From NCBI GenBank assembly GCA_020854105.1, contig JADZGB010000048.1, positions 124,001 to 188,000 on the forward strand: a DNA stretch of 64,000 nt, written 5' to 3'. The position numbers and the translations under genes are program-made. The notes beneath the pieces were generated by a model, which did no database searches, was not told the origin of the DNA, and was given only the letters and a program-made list of their open reading frames with translations. Position 1 is the stretch's first letter; each line of letters opens with the position of its first letter. Positions 35,502 to 43,801 of this stretch are shown here, piece by piece. Origin of the DNA: Burkholderiales bacterium (GTDB taxonomy: Bacteria > Pseudomonadota > Gammaproteobacteria > Burkholderiales > SHXO01).

Positions 35502-36578
35502 TCAGTGCGGGAACGGCCACAGCCTGAGCTTCTCCTTCGTGATCTGCCACAGGCGCGCGAGCCCGTTCGGTTCGACGATCAGGAAGAAGATGATAAGCCC
35601 TCCGAATACGAGAAGCTGCACCATGGAGGTCATGCCCGGCACCAGGTCGAGGCCGAACTGCTGCGTGATGGCGTGCAGCGCGGACTCTAGAAAGATCGGC
35701 AGCAGGGTGATGAAGGCCGCACCGAGGAAGGAGCCGAGGATGCTGCCGATGCCCCCGATGATGATCATGAACAGGATGCGGAACGACATGTCGAGGTTGA
35801 GATCCTCGGGCTGTACCGTCCCCACGTAGGCATACGCGTACAGCGCGCCGGCGACGCCGCAGTAGAACGAGCTGACGGCGAAGGCGACGAGCTTGGTGCG
35901 CATGATCGGGATGCCGATCACCGCGGCCGCCACGTCCATGTCGCGCACCGCCATCCAGGAGCGGCCGACCGCGCTGCGCACCATGTTTTTCGCCGCGAGA
36001 GCCATCAGCGCGACCACGGTCAGCACCAGCAGGTATTTCTCCACCGGCTGCTCGAACACGTAGCCGACGATCTGCATGGGTTGCGCCGTGATCACGCCCG
36101 ACGAGCTGTAGTTGGAGAACCAGCCGACCTTGACCAGCAGCCAGGGAATGAAGAACTGCGCCGCGAGCGTGGCCACGGCGAGATAGAAGCCCTTGATGCG
36201 CAGGCTGGGAAGGCCGAACAGCACGCCGACCGCGGCGGCGCACAGGCCGGCGAGCGCGAAGCTCGCCAGCAGCGGCATCCCGGGCACGCGCAGTTCGAAG
36301 TTGTACGCGGCCACCGCGCCCACTGCCATGAAGGCCGCGGAACCGAGCGAGAGCTGGCCGGCGTAACCCGTCAGGATGTTCAGCCCCAGCGCGGCCAGCG
36401 CGAACACCAGGAAGGGAATCAGGATCGCGTTGAACCAGTAGTCGTTCGCCACCACCGGCACCGCGAGATACGCGATCGCAAGGAGCACGATCAGCGCGAC
36501 GCGATCCTGCCGGATCGGCAGCAGCTGCTGATCGGCGGCGTAGGAGGTCTTGAACTGGCCGGCTTCGCGGTAGAGCAC
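35502..36578 (-). CDS. livM: ABC transporter permease LivM
   Basis: One of two membrane subunits of the importer; about ten hydrophobic segments in 358 residues. The GTG start at 36578 gives VLYREAGQFKTSYAADQQLLP, matching the N-terminus of relatives in ligase-linked operons, with AAAGG nine bases upstream. An ATG at 36620 lies inside the repeat element upstream and is rejected. The conserved EAA-like loop (GRSWMAVRDMDVAAAVIGI) near residue 205 contacts the ATPases. Confidence 0.9.
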   Translation of the reverse strand: MLYREAGQFKTSYAADQQLLPIRQDRVALIVLLAIAYLAVPVVANDYWFNAILIPFLVFALAALGLNILTGYAGQLSLGSAAFMAVGAVAAYNFELRVPGMPLLASFALAGLCAAAVGVLFGLPSLRIKGFYLAVATLAAQFFIPWLLVKVGWFSNYSSSGVITAQPMQIVGYVFEQPVEKYLLVLTVVALMALAAKNMVRSAVGRSWMAVRDMDVAAAVIGIPIMRTKLVAFAVSSFYCGVAGALYAYAYVGTVQPEDLNLDMSFRILFMIIIGGIGSILGSFLGAAFITLLPIFLESALHAITQQFGLDLVPGMTSMVQLLVFGGLIIFFLIVEPNGLARLWQITKEKLRLWPFPH

Positions 36579-36593
36579 TTGATCAGCCTTTAA

Positions 36594-36700
36594 CTGCCAC
36601 AGAGGGCACAGAGAATACACCGGAGGTAACGCGATCCAGCGCGCGCATCGAAGCGGGGGAGTATCGCCTCTGTGTCCTCTGTGTCCTCTGTGGCGAATTC
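36594..36700. repeat. Inverted-repeat element of the CACAGAGG family (copy A)
   Basis: The element begins TGCCACAGAGGGCACAGAG and ends CTCTGTGTCCTCTGTGGCG, so its two ends are reverse complements about 107 bases apart, with a GC-rich middle. It fills the gap between livH and livM. A related copy fills the gap on the other side of livH. Confidence 0.8.
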
Positions 36701-36704
36701 GTCC

Positions 36705-37616
36705 TCAAACCCTGTCGATATGCCTTTCGCCGAACAGCCCCTCGGGGCGCACCAGCAGGAACAGCAGCGCCAGCACGTAGGCGAACCAGCCTTCGATTCC
36801 GCCGCCCACGAATGGTCCGAGATAGACCTCGGCTAGCTTCTCCGCGGCGCCGATGATCAGGCCTCCCACGATGGCACCGGCGATCGACTCGAAGCCGCCC
36901 AGGATCAGCACCGGCAGCGCCTTGAGCGCCACCAGCGTCAGCGCGAACTGCACGCCGCTGCGCGCACCCCACAGCAGCCCTGCCACCAGCGCGACGAATC
37001 CGGCCACCGACCAGACGATCCCCCAGATGGTCTTGAGCGGGATGCCGACCGACAGCGCGGCCTGGTGGTCGTCGGCAACCGCGCGCAGTGCCCGGCCGAT
37101 GCGTGTCCTGTTGAAGAAGACCGCCAGCGCGGCAACGAGCACGCCGGCGACCGCCGCAGCGAGCAGGTCGAAGCTGCTCACCAGGATGTCGAACTCGTTC
37201 ATCAGCCACTCGATCGGCTGATCCTGGATGCCGAGTGTGAGCGGACGCGGGCTCAGGTCGTTGAATGCCCATAGCTGGACCATCTGCGCGATGCCCTCGA
37301 GGAAGAAGGCCAGGCCGATGGTGGCCATGAACAGCGAGATCTGCGGCTGGTTCACCAGAGGCCGCAGCACGATGCGCTCGGTGAGGATGCCGATCAGCAC
37401 CATGACCGCCAGCGCGAGCGCGAAGGCAGCCCAGAACGGCAGGCCGAAGCGCTCGGCCAGCGTGACGTAGGCAAGCGCGGCGATGAACACCATCGCCCCC
37501 TGGGCGAAGTTGAACACGCCCGAGGCCTTGTAGATGAGCACGAAGCCAAGTGCCACCAGGGAGTACATGACTCCGGAAAGCAGCCCGCCGATCAGGACTT
37601 CGAGGAAGAAGGTCAT
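36705..37616 (-). CDS. livH: ABC transporter permease LivH
   Basis: Second membrane subunit; 303 residues with about eight hydrophobic helices. Family blocks: GLLSGVMYSLVALGFVLIYKASGVFNFAQG at the start and the cytoplasmic EAA-like loop RIGRALRAVADDHQAALSVGI near 165. Start ATG at 37616. It lies between livG and livM, separated from each by an inverted-repeat element. Confidence 0.94.
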   Translation of the reverse strand: MTFFLEVLIGGLLSGVMYSLVALGFVLIYKASGVFNFAQGAMVFIAALAYVTLAERFGLPFWAAFALALAVMVLIGILTERIVLRPLVNQPQISLFMATIGLAFFLEGIAQMVQLWAFNDLSPRPLTLGIQDQPIEWLMNEFDILVSSFDLLAAAVAGVLVAALAVFFNRTRIGRALRAVADDHQAALSVGIPLKTIWGIVWSVAGFVALVAGLLWGARSGVQFALTLVALKALPVLILGGFESIAGAIVGGLIIGAAEKLAEVYLGPFVGGGIEGWFAYVLALLFLLVRPEGLFGERHIDRV

Positions 37617-37629
37617 GCAGTCAACATCC

Positions 37630-37774
37630 TTGCCACGGAGGACACAGAGAGCACGGAGAAATCGCGCGGCGGGGAAAGTGGTCGGCCATATGCAATGCAG
37701 GACGCCAGATCAGGTCGTCCCGGCGAGAATCGGGCGCCAGGCTCTCTGTGTTCTCGGTGCCCTGCGTGGCAGTT
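37630..37774. repeat. Inverted-repeat element of the CACAGAGG family (copy B)
   Basis: Opens with TTGCCACGGAGGACACAGAG and closes with CTCTGTGTTCTCGGTGCCCTGCGTGGCAGTT, the reverse complement with a few changes. About 145 bases, so longer than copy A; the middle holds a degenerate REP-like core (CCCGGCGAGAATCGGGC). It fills the livG-livH gap almost exactly. Confidence 0.8.
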
Positions 37775-37779
37775 GCCCT

Positions 37780-38568
37780 TCAATGCGACACCCCCAGGTA
37801 GGCGTCGATTACCTTGCTGTCGTTGCGCACCTCGTCCGGCAGCCCGTCGGCGATCTTGCGACCGTATTCGAGCACCACGATGCGGTCCGAGATGTCCATC
37901 ACCACTCCCATGTCGTGTTCGATCAGCACGATGGTGGTACCGAACTCCTCGTTCACGTCGAGGATGAAGCGGCACATGTCCTGTTTCTCCTCGACGTTCA
38001 TGCCCGCCATCGGCTCGTCGAGCAGCAGCAGCACGGGCTCGGCGGCCAGCGCGCGTGCCAGCTCCACCCTCTTCTGCAGGCCGTAGGGCAGGCGGCCCAC
38101 CGGTGTCTTGCGGATGTGCTCGATCTGCAGGAAGTCGATGATGTGCTCGACCTGCTCGCGGTGCGCGAGCTCCTCGCGGCGGCTGCGGCCGAGCCACAGC
38201 GCCTGCTCGAGCAGGCCGGCGCGCATCTTCAGGTTGCGCCCGGTCATGATGTTGTCCAGCACGCTCATGCCCTTGAACAGCGCGATGTTCTGGAACGTGC
38301 GGGCGATGCCCTGGCGCGCCGCGCGGTGTGGATCGACCTGGCGCCGCGCCTCGCCGCGATAGCGCACCGCACCCTGCTGCGGGTGATAGACGCCGTTCAC
38401 TACGTTCAGCATGGACGACTTGCCGGCGCCATTGGGCCCGATGATCGCGCGGATCTCGCCCTGGCGAACGTCGAAGCTCACGTCGGTGAGCGCCTTCACG
38501 CCGCCGAATGCCAGCGACACGTTCTCGACCGCCAGCAGGACCTCGCCGATGCTGCGCGCACTGCTCAT
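37780..38568 (-). CDS. livG: ABC transporter ATPase LivG
   Basis: First ATPase of the importer, 262 residues. Walker A GPNGAGKSSMLN near 44, signature YGLQKRVELARALA near 160 (a variant of LSxGQ, usual in LivG), Walker B LLLLDEPMAGMN near 180 and the IEHDMGVV switch. Its ATG overlaps the stop of the ligase gene by 4 bp (ATGA), tying ligase and transporter synthesis. Confidence 0.94.
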   Translation of the reverse strand: MSSARSIGEVLLAVENVSLAFGGVKALTDVSFDVRQGEIRAIIGPNGAGKSSMLNVVNGVYHPQQGAVRYRGEARRQVDPHRAARQGIARTFQNIALFKGMSVLDNIMTGRNLKMRAGLLEQALWLGRSRREELAHREQVEHIIDFLQIEHIRKTPVGRLPYGLQKRVELARALAAEPVLLLLDEPMAGMNVEEKQDMCRFILDVNEEFGTTIVLIEHDMGVVMDISDRIVVLEYGRKIADGLPDEVRNDSKVIDAYLGVSH

Positions 38569-40529
38569 GCCGCCTGCTCGTGCCGGATGGGAAAGACGCG
38601 GGCGTCGCGGATCTTCACGTCGGCGGCGATCCTGCCGCGCCGGCCGTCCTCGAACTTCACCTCGGTCTCGATATGGCAGCTGGACCTGCCCGCATACAGC
38701 GCGTCCACCAGCAGCGCGTACTTGTCCGCGATGAATCCGCGCCGCACCTTGCGCGTGCGCGTCAGCTCGTCATCGTCGGGATCGAGTTCCTTGTGCAGGA
38801 CGAGGAAGCGATGGATCTGCGAGTCCGCCACCATCGGATCGGCCGCCAGTTGCGCATTGACCTGCTCCACGCATTCCTGGATCAGTGCGTACACCTCGTC
38901 CTTGCCGGCGAGATCGGTGTAGCCGGCATAGGCCAGCCCGCGCCGCTCCGCCCAGTTGCCCACCGCGCCCAGGTCGATGTTGATGAAGGCGCACACCTGC
39001 GCGCGGTCGTGGCCGAACGCGACCGCCTCCTTGACGTGCTGGAAGAACTTGAGCTTGTTCTCGATGTAGTTGGGCGCGAACACGGCCCCGTTGGCGAGTC
39101 TGCCGAGGTCCTTGGCGCGGTCGATGATCTTCAGGTGGCCGTCCTGGTCGAAGAAGCCCGCGTCCCCGGTGCGGAACCAGCCGGCGGCATCGAACAGCTC
39201 TGCCGTCGCATCCGGCCGCTTGTAGTAGCCCGCGAGCATCGCCGCGCTCTTCACCAGCACCTCGCCGTTCTCGCCGATGCGCACCTCCACGCCCGGCGCA
39301 GGCAGCCCCACGGTGTCGTACTTGATCTCGCCGTCCGGCTGCAGACAGACGTAGGCGCAGGTCTCGGTGGAACCGTAGAACTGCTTGAGGTTCAGCCCGA
39401 TCGAGCGGTAGAAGCGGAACAGGTCCGGTCCGATGGCGGCGCCCGCGGTGTAGGCCACGCGGATGCGGCTCATGCCCAGCACGTTGCGCAACGGACCGAA
39501 CACCAGCAGATCGCCGATCGCATACAGCAGACGATCGGCTGCCGGCACGCCCGGCTTGCGGTCGAGGATGTCCGCTCCGCAGCGCCGCGCCACCCCGAGG
39601 AAGCGGTGGAACAGCCAGCGCTTGATGCGTCCGGCGTCCTCCATGCGGATCATCACCTGGGTCAACAGGTTCTCGAACACGCGCGGCGGGGCGAAGTAGT
39701 ACGTCGGCCCGATCTCGCGCATGTCGGTCATCACCGTGTCGCCCGATTCGGGGCAGTTGATGGTGAAGCCGCCGACCAGCGCCTGCGCATAGGAGAACAG
39801 GTTGTCGCCCACCCAGGCCATCGGCAGGTAGGACAGGATCTCGTCGCCCGGTCCCAGCCGGTCGAACGTGCAGCCGCCGCGCGCCGCCGCAATCATCGCG
39901 CCGTGCGTGTGACACACGCCCTTGGGCTTTCCGGTGGTGCCCGAGGTGTACAGCATGATGGCGACGTCGCCGGCGGCGCCCTGATCGATCTCGCGCTGGA
40001 ACAGCCCGGGATGATCGCCGTGCAGCTCGCGCCCCAGATCCTGTACGCGCGCCAGTTCGTGCAGGAAGCCCTGGCCGTAGCTGCGCATCCCGCGGGGATC
40101 GTCGTACACGATGACTTCCAGGCCGGGCAGCCGGTCCTTGATCTCGAGCAGCTTGTCCACCTGCTCCTGATCCTCGACCACCGCGAAGCGCACGTCGGCG
40201 TCGTCCAGGATGTAGGCCATCTCGTCGGCCACCGCATCCTGGTACAGCGGCACGGGCACGCCTCCCAGACTCTGCGCGGCAGCCATTGCCCAGTACAGCT
40301 GCGGGCGGTTGTCACCGATGATGGCGAGGTTCTGGCCGCGGCGGAAACCGAGCGCACTCAGTCCGCAGGCGAGATCGCGCACCTCGTCGGCCACGGCGCG
40401 CCAGGTCCAGGATTGCCAGATGCCCAGATCCTTCTCGCGCATGGCGATGCCATCGCCGCGCGACGACGCGTGCTGGAGCAGGAGCCTGGGGAACGTGTCC
40501 GCCGGGTCCGTTGCCGCGTCGGCGTGCAT
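38565..40529 (-). CDS. AMP-dependent long-chain acyl-CoA synthetase of a Liv-type operon
   Basis: A 654-residue ligase, ACSL-like in length. Motifs: LYTSGTTGKPKGVCHTHG near residue 197, FYGSTETCAYV near 372, GWFRTGDAG near 448, and DRAKDLGRLANGAVFAPNYIENKL near 466, in which the classical GG-x-N-V is replaced by ANGAVFAP as in fatty-acyl ligases. It is the first gene of the operon and overlaps livG by 4 bp. Known relatives sit with Liv transporters in aromatic- or fatty-acid-using betaproteobacteria; trapping the imported acid as CoA ester is the likely job (inference). Confidence 0.9.
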   Translation of the reverse strand: MHADAATDPADTFPRLLLQHASSRGDGIAMREKDLGIWQSWTWRAVADEVRDLACGLSALGFRRGQNLAIIGDNRPQLYWAMAAAQSLGGVPVPLYQDAVADEMAYILDDADVRFAVVEDQEQVDKLLEIKDRLPGLEVIVYDDPRGMRSYGQGFLHELARVQDLGRELHGDHPGLFQREIDQGAAGDVAIMLYTSGTTGKPKGVCHTHGAMIAAARGGCTFDRLGPGDEILSYLPMAWVGDNLFSYAQALVGGFTINCPESGDTVMTDMREIGPTYYFAPPRVFENLLTQVMIRMEDAGRIKRWLFHRFLGVARRCGADILDRKPGVPAADRLLYAIGDLLVFGPLRNVLGMSRIRVAYTAGAAIGPDLFRFYRSIGLNLKQFYGSTETCAYVCLQPDGEIKYDTVGLPAPGVEVRIGENGEVLVKSAAMLAGYYKRPDATAELFDAAGWFRTGDAGFFDQDGHLKIIDRAKDLGRLANGAVFAPNYIENKLKFFQHVKEAVAFGHDRAQVCAFINIDLGAVGNWAERRGLAYAGYTDLAGKDEVYALIQECVEQVNAQLAADPMVADSQIHRFLVLHKELDPDDDELTRTRKVRRGFIADKYALLVDALYAGRSSCHIETEVKFEDGRRGRIAADVKIRDARVFPIRHEQAA

Positions 40530-40632
40530 CCTCGTGTCCTTCCTTGTTGTTCGGTGTACGGGCTGCACGCACGCAGCCCGCCGGAAGCGGGAATGTTAGC
40601 CGGGAATGACGGGCGTGGGAGCAGGCAGCTTG

Positions 40633-40647
40633 TTGTGCAATGCACAA
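40633..40647. promoter_or_regulatory. Palindromic candidate operator upstream of the ligase-liv operon
   Basis: TTGTGCAATGCACAA is a 15-base palindrome with a single central mismatch position, about 105 bases upstream of the ligase start in the 178-bp gap before the aminotransferase end. Size and symmetry suit a dimeric TetR/GntR-type repressor, but no such regulator gene is adjacent. Confidence 0.4.
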
Positions 40648-40707
40648 GGGCTGCCCGGGGATGCATCGCTCAGGTGACCTTCTTGAAGATCGTCACGCCG
40701 ACGGCCG

Positions 40708-41997
40708 CTACTTCACTGCCGCGAAGGCGTCGTCCACGATCTGCAGCGTGCGGTCGACGTCGGCATCGGTGTGCGCCAGCGAGATGTAGAACTTCTCGTT
40801 GGGATTGACCAGCAGGCCACGCTTCATCAGCTCGATCGCCCAGCGCCAGCCCAGATCCTTGTCGTGCGTGGTGAGATCCATCCAGGTACGCAGCGGGCGG
40901 CGCTCGGTGAACCGCACGCCCCACACCGCGTCCTCGCCCGGTGCCTGCACCGGGAAGCCATGGCGCTGGCCGGACTCGATCATGCCCGCGCGCAGGCGCG
41001 AGCCGACGCGGTGCAGCCGGTCGTACACGCCGGGCCGTGCGAGCACGTCGAGTGCGGCGAGCCCCGCCGCCGCGCACACCGGGTTGCCGTTGAGCGTGTT
41101 GGTCGCCCATACCGTTTCCGACTTCGGGCGGCGGCGTGCGTCGAGCACCCCCATGATCTCGCTGCGCCCGACCACCGCGGCGAGGGGAAAGCCGCCGCTG
41201 ATCGCCTTGCCGTAGCAGGCCAGGTCGGGGACCACGCCGTAGCGCTCCTGCGCGCCGCCCCAGGCCACGCGGAAGCCGGTGACGATCTCGTCGTAGATCA
41301 TGACGATGCCGTGCCTGCGCGTGACCTCCCGCACGGCCTCCAGGAAACCCGGCTCCGGTTGCAGCACGCGCTGCAGCGGCTCGACCATCACCGCCGCGAG
41401 TTCCTTCGCATGCCGCTCGATCATCTCCACCGCGCGCGCGGTCTCGTTGAACGGAGTCACCAGCACCGTCTCGCCGGTCTGGGCCGGCACGCCGATGGAA
41501 TCGGGCTGCGCCCTGGGGTACGCCGATGGCTGGCCGGGCACCGTGCCCCACAGTCCGTAGTCGTGCATGCCGTGCCACGCACCCTCGAACTTGAGCACCT
41601 TGTTGCGGCCGGCGTACGCGCGCGCCACGCGCAGGGCGTAGAAGGTCGCCTCCGTGCCGGACCCGGTGTAGAGCACCTCCTCGGCGCAGGGGATCGCCTC
41701 CACCATTTTCTGCGCGAGCCGGATCGCCGGCTCGTTCAGGAAGAAGAACGTCGTGCCCTTCGGCAACTGGGCGTTCACTGCCTCCGTGATGGCCGGGTGT
41801 GCGTGGCCCAGCAGGGCAGGGCCGGAACTCAGGTGATAGTCGATGTACTCGCGACCGGCCACGTCCCACACCTGGCTGCCCTCGCCGCGCGCGACCACCA
41901 GATTCAGTTCCGGCGGCAGGATGAACAGTCCGGTTCCGCCGCCCGCGAGGTACTTCCCGGCGTCGTTCAGCAATTCGGCTTGTCTGGCTGCGTCCAT
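40708..41997 (-). CDS. Class III PLP aminotransferase, glutamate-1-semialdehyde aminomutase-like
   Basis: A 429-residue fold-type I PLP enzyme. YTGSGTEATFYALRVAR near residue 110 binds phosphate, MIYDEIVTGFRVAWGG near 234 holds the PLP Asp, and CYGKAISGGFPLAAVVG near 265 carries the Schiff-base Lys. It resembles GSA aminomutase but lacks several HemL-specific blocks and has no haem genes nearby, so it is probably a transaminase or racemase of unknown substrate. Start ATG with GGAGACG upstream. Confidence 0.87.
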   Translation of the reverse strand: MDAARQAELLNDAGKYLAGGGTGLFILPPELNLVVARGEGSQVWDVAGREYIDYHLSSGPALLGHAHPAITEAVNAQLPKGTTFFFLNEPAIRLAQKMVEAIPCAEEVLYTGSGTEATFYALRVARAYAGRNKVLKFEGAWHGMHDYGLWGTVPGQPSAYPRAQPDSIGVPAQTGETVLVTPFNETARAVEMIERHAKELAAVMVEPLQRVLQPEPGFLEAVREVTRRHGIVMIYDEIVTGFRVAWGGAQERYGVVPDLACYGKAISGGFPLAAVVGRSEIMGVLDARRRPKSETVWATNTLNGNPVCAAAGLAALDVLARPGVYDRLHRVGSRLRAGMIESGQRHGFPVQAPGEDAVWGVRFTERRPLRTWMDLTTHDKDLGWRWAIELMKRGLLVNPNEKFYISLAHTDADVDRTLQIVDDAFAAVK

Positions 41998-42090
41998 GCG
42001 CGTCTCCTCGTGCGTGCAGCAGCGAGTCTACGACAACGCGCGCCGGCGCCTCTGCCACAATGCGTGCGGCGCGAGCGCGGGAGGACATGC

Positions 42091-43050
42091 ATGAGCGGCG
42101 GCGTGTTGGTTCTGGGAGCGAATGGCCGGCTAGGCACGGCCGTCATGACGGCCTTCGAAGACGCCGGCTGGGAATGCGCGGGGCAGGTGCGCCGTGCGCC
42201 GTCGCGGGGCGGCAAGCCGCGCTGGCTGGAGATGCCGCTCGAGGACGCAGCTGCGCTGGCCCGGGCGGCGGGCCGCATCGAGTGCGTGGTGCATGCCGTC
42301 AACCCGCCCTACCCCCAGTGGCATGCCCATGCCCTGCCGCTCGCACGTCACGCACTCGACATCGCGCGGCGCCTTGGCGCCCTGCTTCTGTTTCCAGGCA
42401 ACGTCTACAACTTCGGCGCCGGCATGCCGCCGCTGCTCACCGAGACCACGCCGCAGGAACCGACCGCGCGCAAGGGCCGTGTGCGCGTCGAGATCGAAGC
42501 GATGCTGCGCGAAGGCGCGCGCTCAGGGATACGCTGCGCCATCCTGCGAGCCGGGGACTTCTTCGGTACCGGGCAGGGCGCCTGGTTCGATCTGATCATC
42601 GCCAGGCCGCTCGCGCAGGGAAAGGTCGTCTACCCGGGGCGACTGGACGTATCGCACGCATGGGCCTACCTGCCCGACCTCGCGCGTGCATTCGTCGCGC
42701 TGGCGCACGCGCGCGCGCGCCTGGCGCCGTTCGAGGTCTGTCATTTCCCCGGCCATGCGCCCACGGGTGCCCAGTTGGTTGCGGCCATGAGTGCGTGGGC
42801 GCGCGGGCGCGGTTTCCTCGCCGCCGGGAAGGAACTGGAGGTAAAGGGGCTGCCCTGGCCGCTATTGCGCATCGGCGGGGCGTTGGTCCCGATGTGGCGC
42901 GAGCTGGCCGAGATGCGCTACCTGTGGGACGTACCCCATCGCCTGGACGGGACACGGCTGCGCGCGCTGGTCGGCGATCTGCCGGAGACGCCGCTGGAGC
43001 AGGCGGTGGAGGCAGCGCTGAATCCTTTGTTTCTCCGGCAGGGGAGCTAG
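42091..43050 (+). CDS. NAD(P)-dependent epimerase/dehydratase-like protein
   Basis: A 319-residue Rossmann protein: the nucleotide-binding motif GANGRLGTAV is at residues 8-17, FPGNVYNFGAG near 105 and an SDR-like segment RIRVEIEAML-like near 130 (KGRVRVEIE). The catalytic Tyr-x-x-x-Lys is not evident; NVYNFG holds the likely Tyr position, as in atypical SDRs. GGAGGACATGC precedes the ATG. Much longer frames that include this one are antisense to the aminotransferase and are ignored. Substrate unknown. Confidence 0.82.
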   Translation: MSGGVLVLGANGRLGTAVMTAFEDAGWECAGQVRRAPSRGGKPRWLEMPLEDAAALARAAGRIECVVHAVNPPYPQWHAHALPLARHALDIARRLGALLLFPGNVYNFGAGMPPLLTETTPQEPTARKGRVRVEIEAMLREGARSGIRCAILRAGDFFGTGQGAWFDLIIARPLAQGKVVYPGRLDVSHAWAYLPDLARAFVALAHARARLAPFEVCHFPGHAPTGAQLVAAMSAWARGRGFLAAGKELEVKGLPWPLLRIGGALVPMWRELAEMRYLWDVPHRLDGTRLRALVGDLPETPLEQAVEAALNPLFLRQGS

Positions 43051-43132
43051 GCGGCCAGCACCGTCGCGCGCACTTCGCCGAACCCGAGCAAGTCGCCGGG
43101 ACGCATGTTGCAGCCGTTCACGGTGTGGCCGT

Positions 43133-43672
43133 TCAGCGCACTGCCATGCTGCCGTCGTGCATCCAGGCGGCGTGGGACGGCGCGCGCCGGGTGCGCGACC
43201 ACTCCTCGAGCATCATGTCCTTCACCTCGTCCAGGCGCTGCATCATGTCCGGCGTGCCCGTGTTGGCCGCGAGTTCGAGCCGGTGGCCGTTGGGATCGAA
43301 GAAGTAGATGGATTTGAAGATGGTGTGGTCGGTGGGGCCGATCACGTCGATGCCCGCTGCTTCCAGCCGTGCCTTGGTCGACAGGAGCGTGTCCACCGAA
43401 TCGACTTCGAGCGCCAGGTGCTGGACCCAGGTCGGCGTGTTCTCGTCCCGTCCCATGGGCGGGCAGGAGGGCAGTTCGAAGAAGGCGAGGATGTTGCCGC
43501 CGCCAGCATCCAGGAACACGTGCATGTAGGGATCGGGCGCCTTGGTCGAGGGCACCTGGTTCTCGGCGATGGCGAGCACGAACCGCATGCCCAGGTGCTC
43601 GCCGTACCACTGGACCGTTTGCTTGGCGTCGATGCAGCGATAGGCGACGTGGTGAATCTTGCGCACCAGCAT
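43133..43672 (-). CDS. VOC family (glyoxalase/dioxygenase fold) protein
   Basis: A 179-residue two-module VOC protein. The metal-ligand positions are suggested by KIHHVAYRCIDA (His near residue 7), the middle VQHLALEVDS (His near 84) and FFDPNGHRLELAA (Glu near 134). This is the pattern of glyoxalase I or extradiol dioxygenase relatives, but the substrate is unknown. GAGGAG lies shortly before the ATG. Residues after 150 are a non-conserved tail. Confidence 0.88.
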   Translation of the reverse strand: MLVRKIHHVAYRCIDAKQTVQWYGEHLGMRFVLAIAENQVPSTKAPDPYMHVFLDAGGGNILAFFELPSCPPMGRDENTPTWVQHLALEVDSVDTLLSTKARLEAAGIDVIGPTDHTIFKSIYFFDPNGHRLELAANTGTPDMMQRLDEVKDMMLEEWSRTRRAPSHAAWMHDGSMAVR

Positions 43673-43801
43673 GGCAATCTCCTCTGGACGGTGACGTGCC
43701 GCCCGACCGGGAAAGTGGTGATCTCGCGGAGGAGCTGGTGGGCGTGCATCATCGACCTGGCAGCCAGCTCGACTGCCGCCGCGGCACGCGGCGGCCGGGA
43801 C

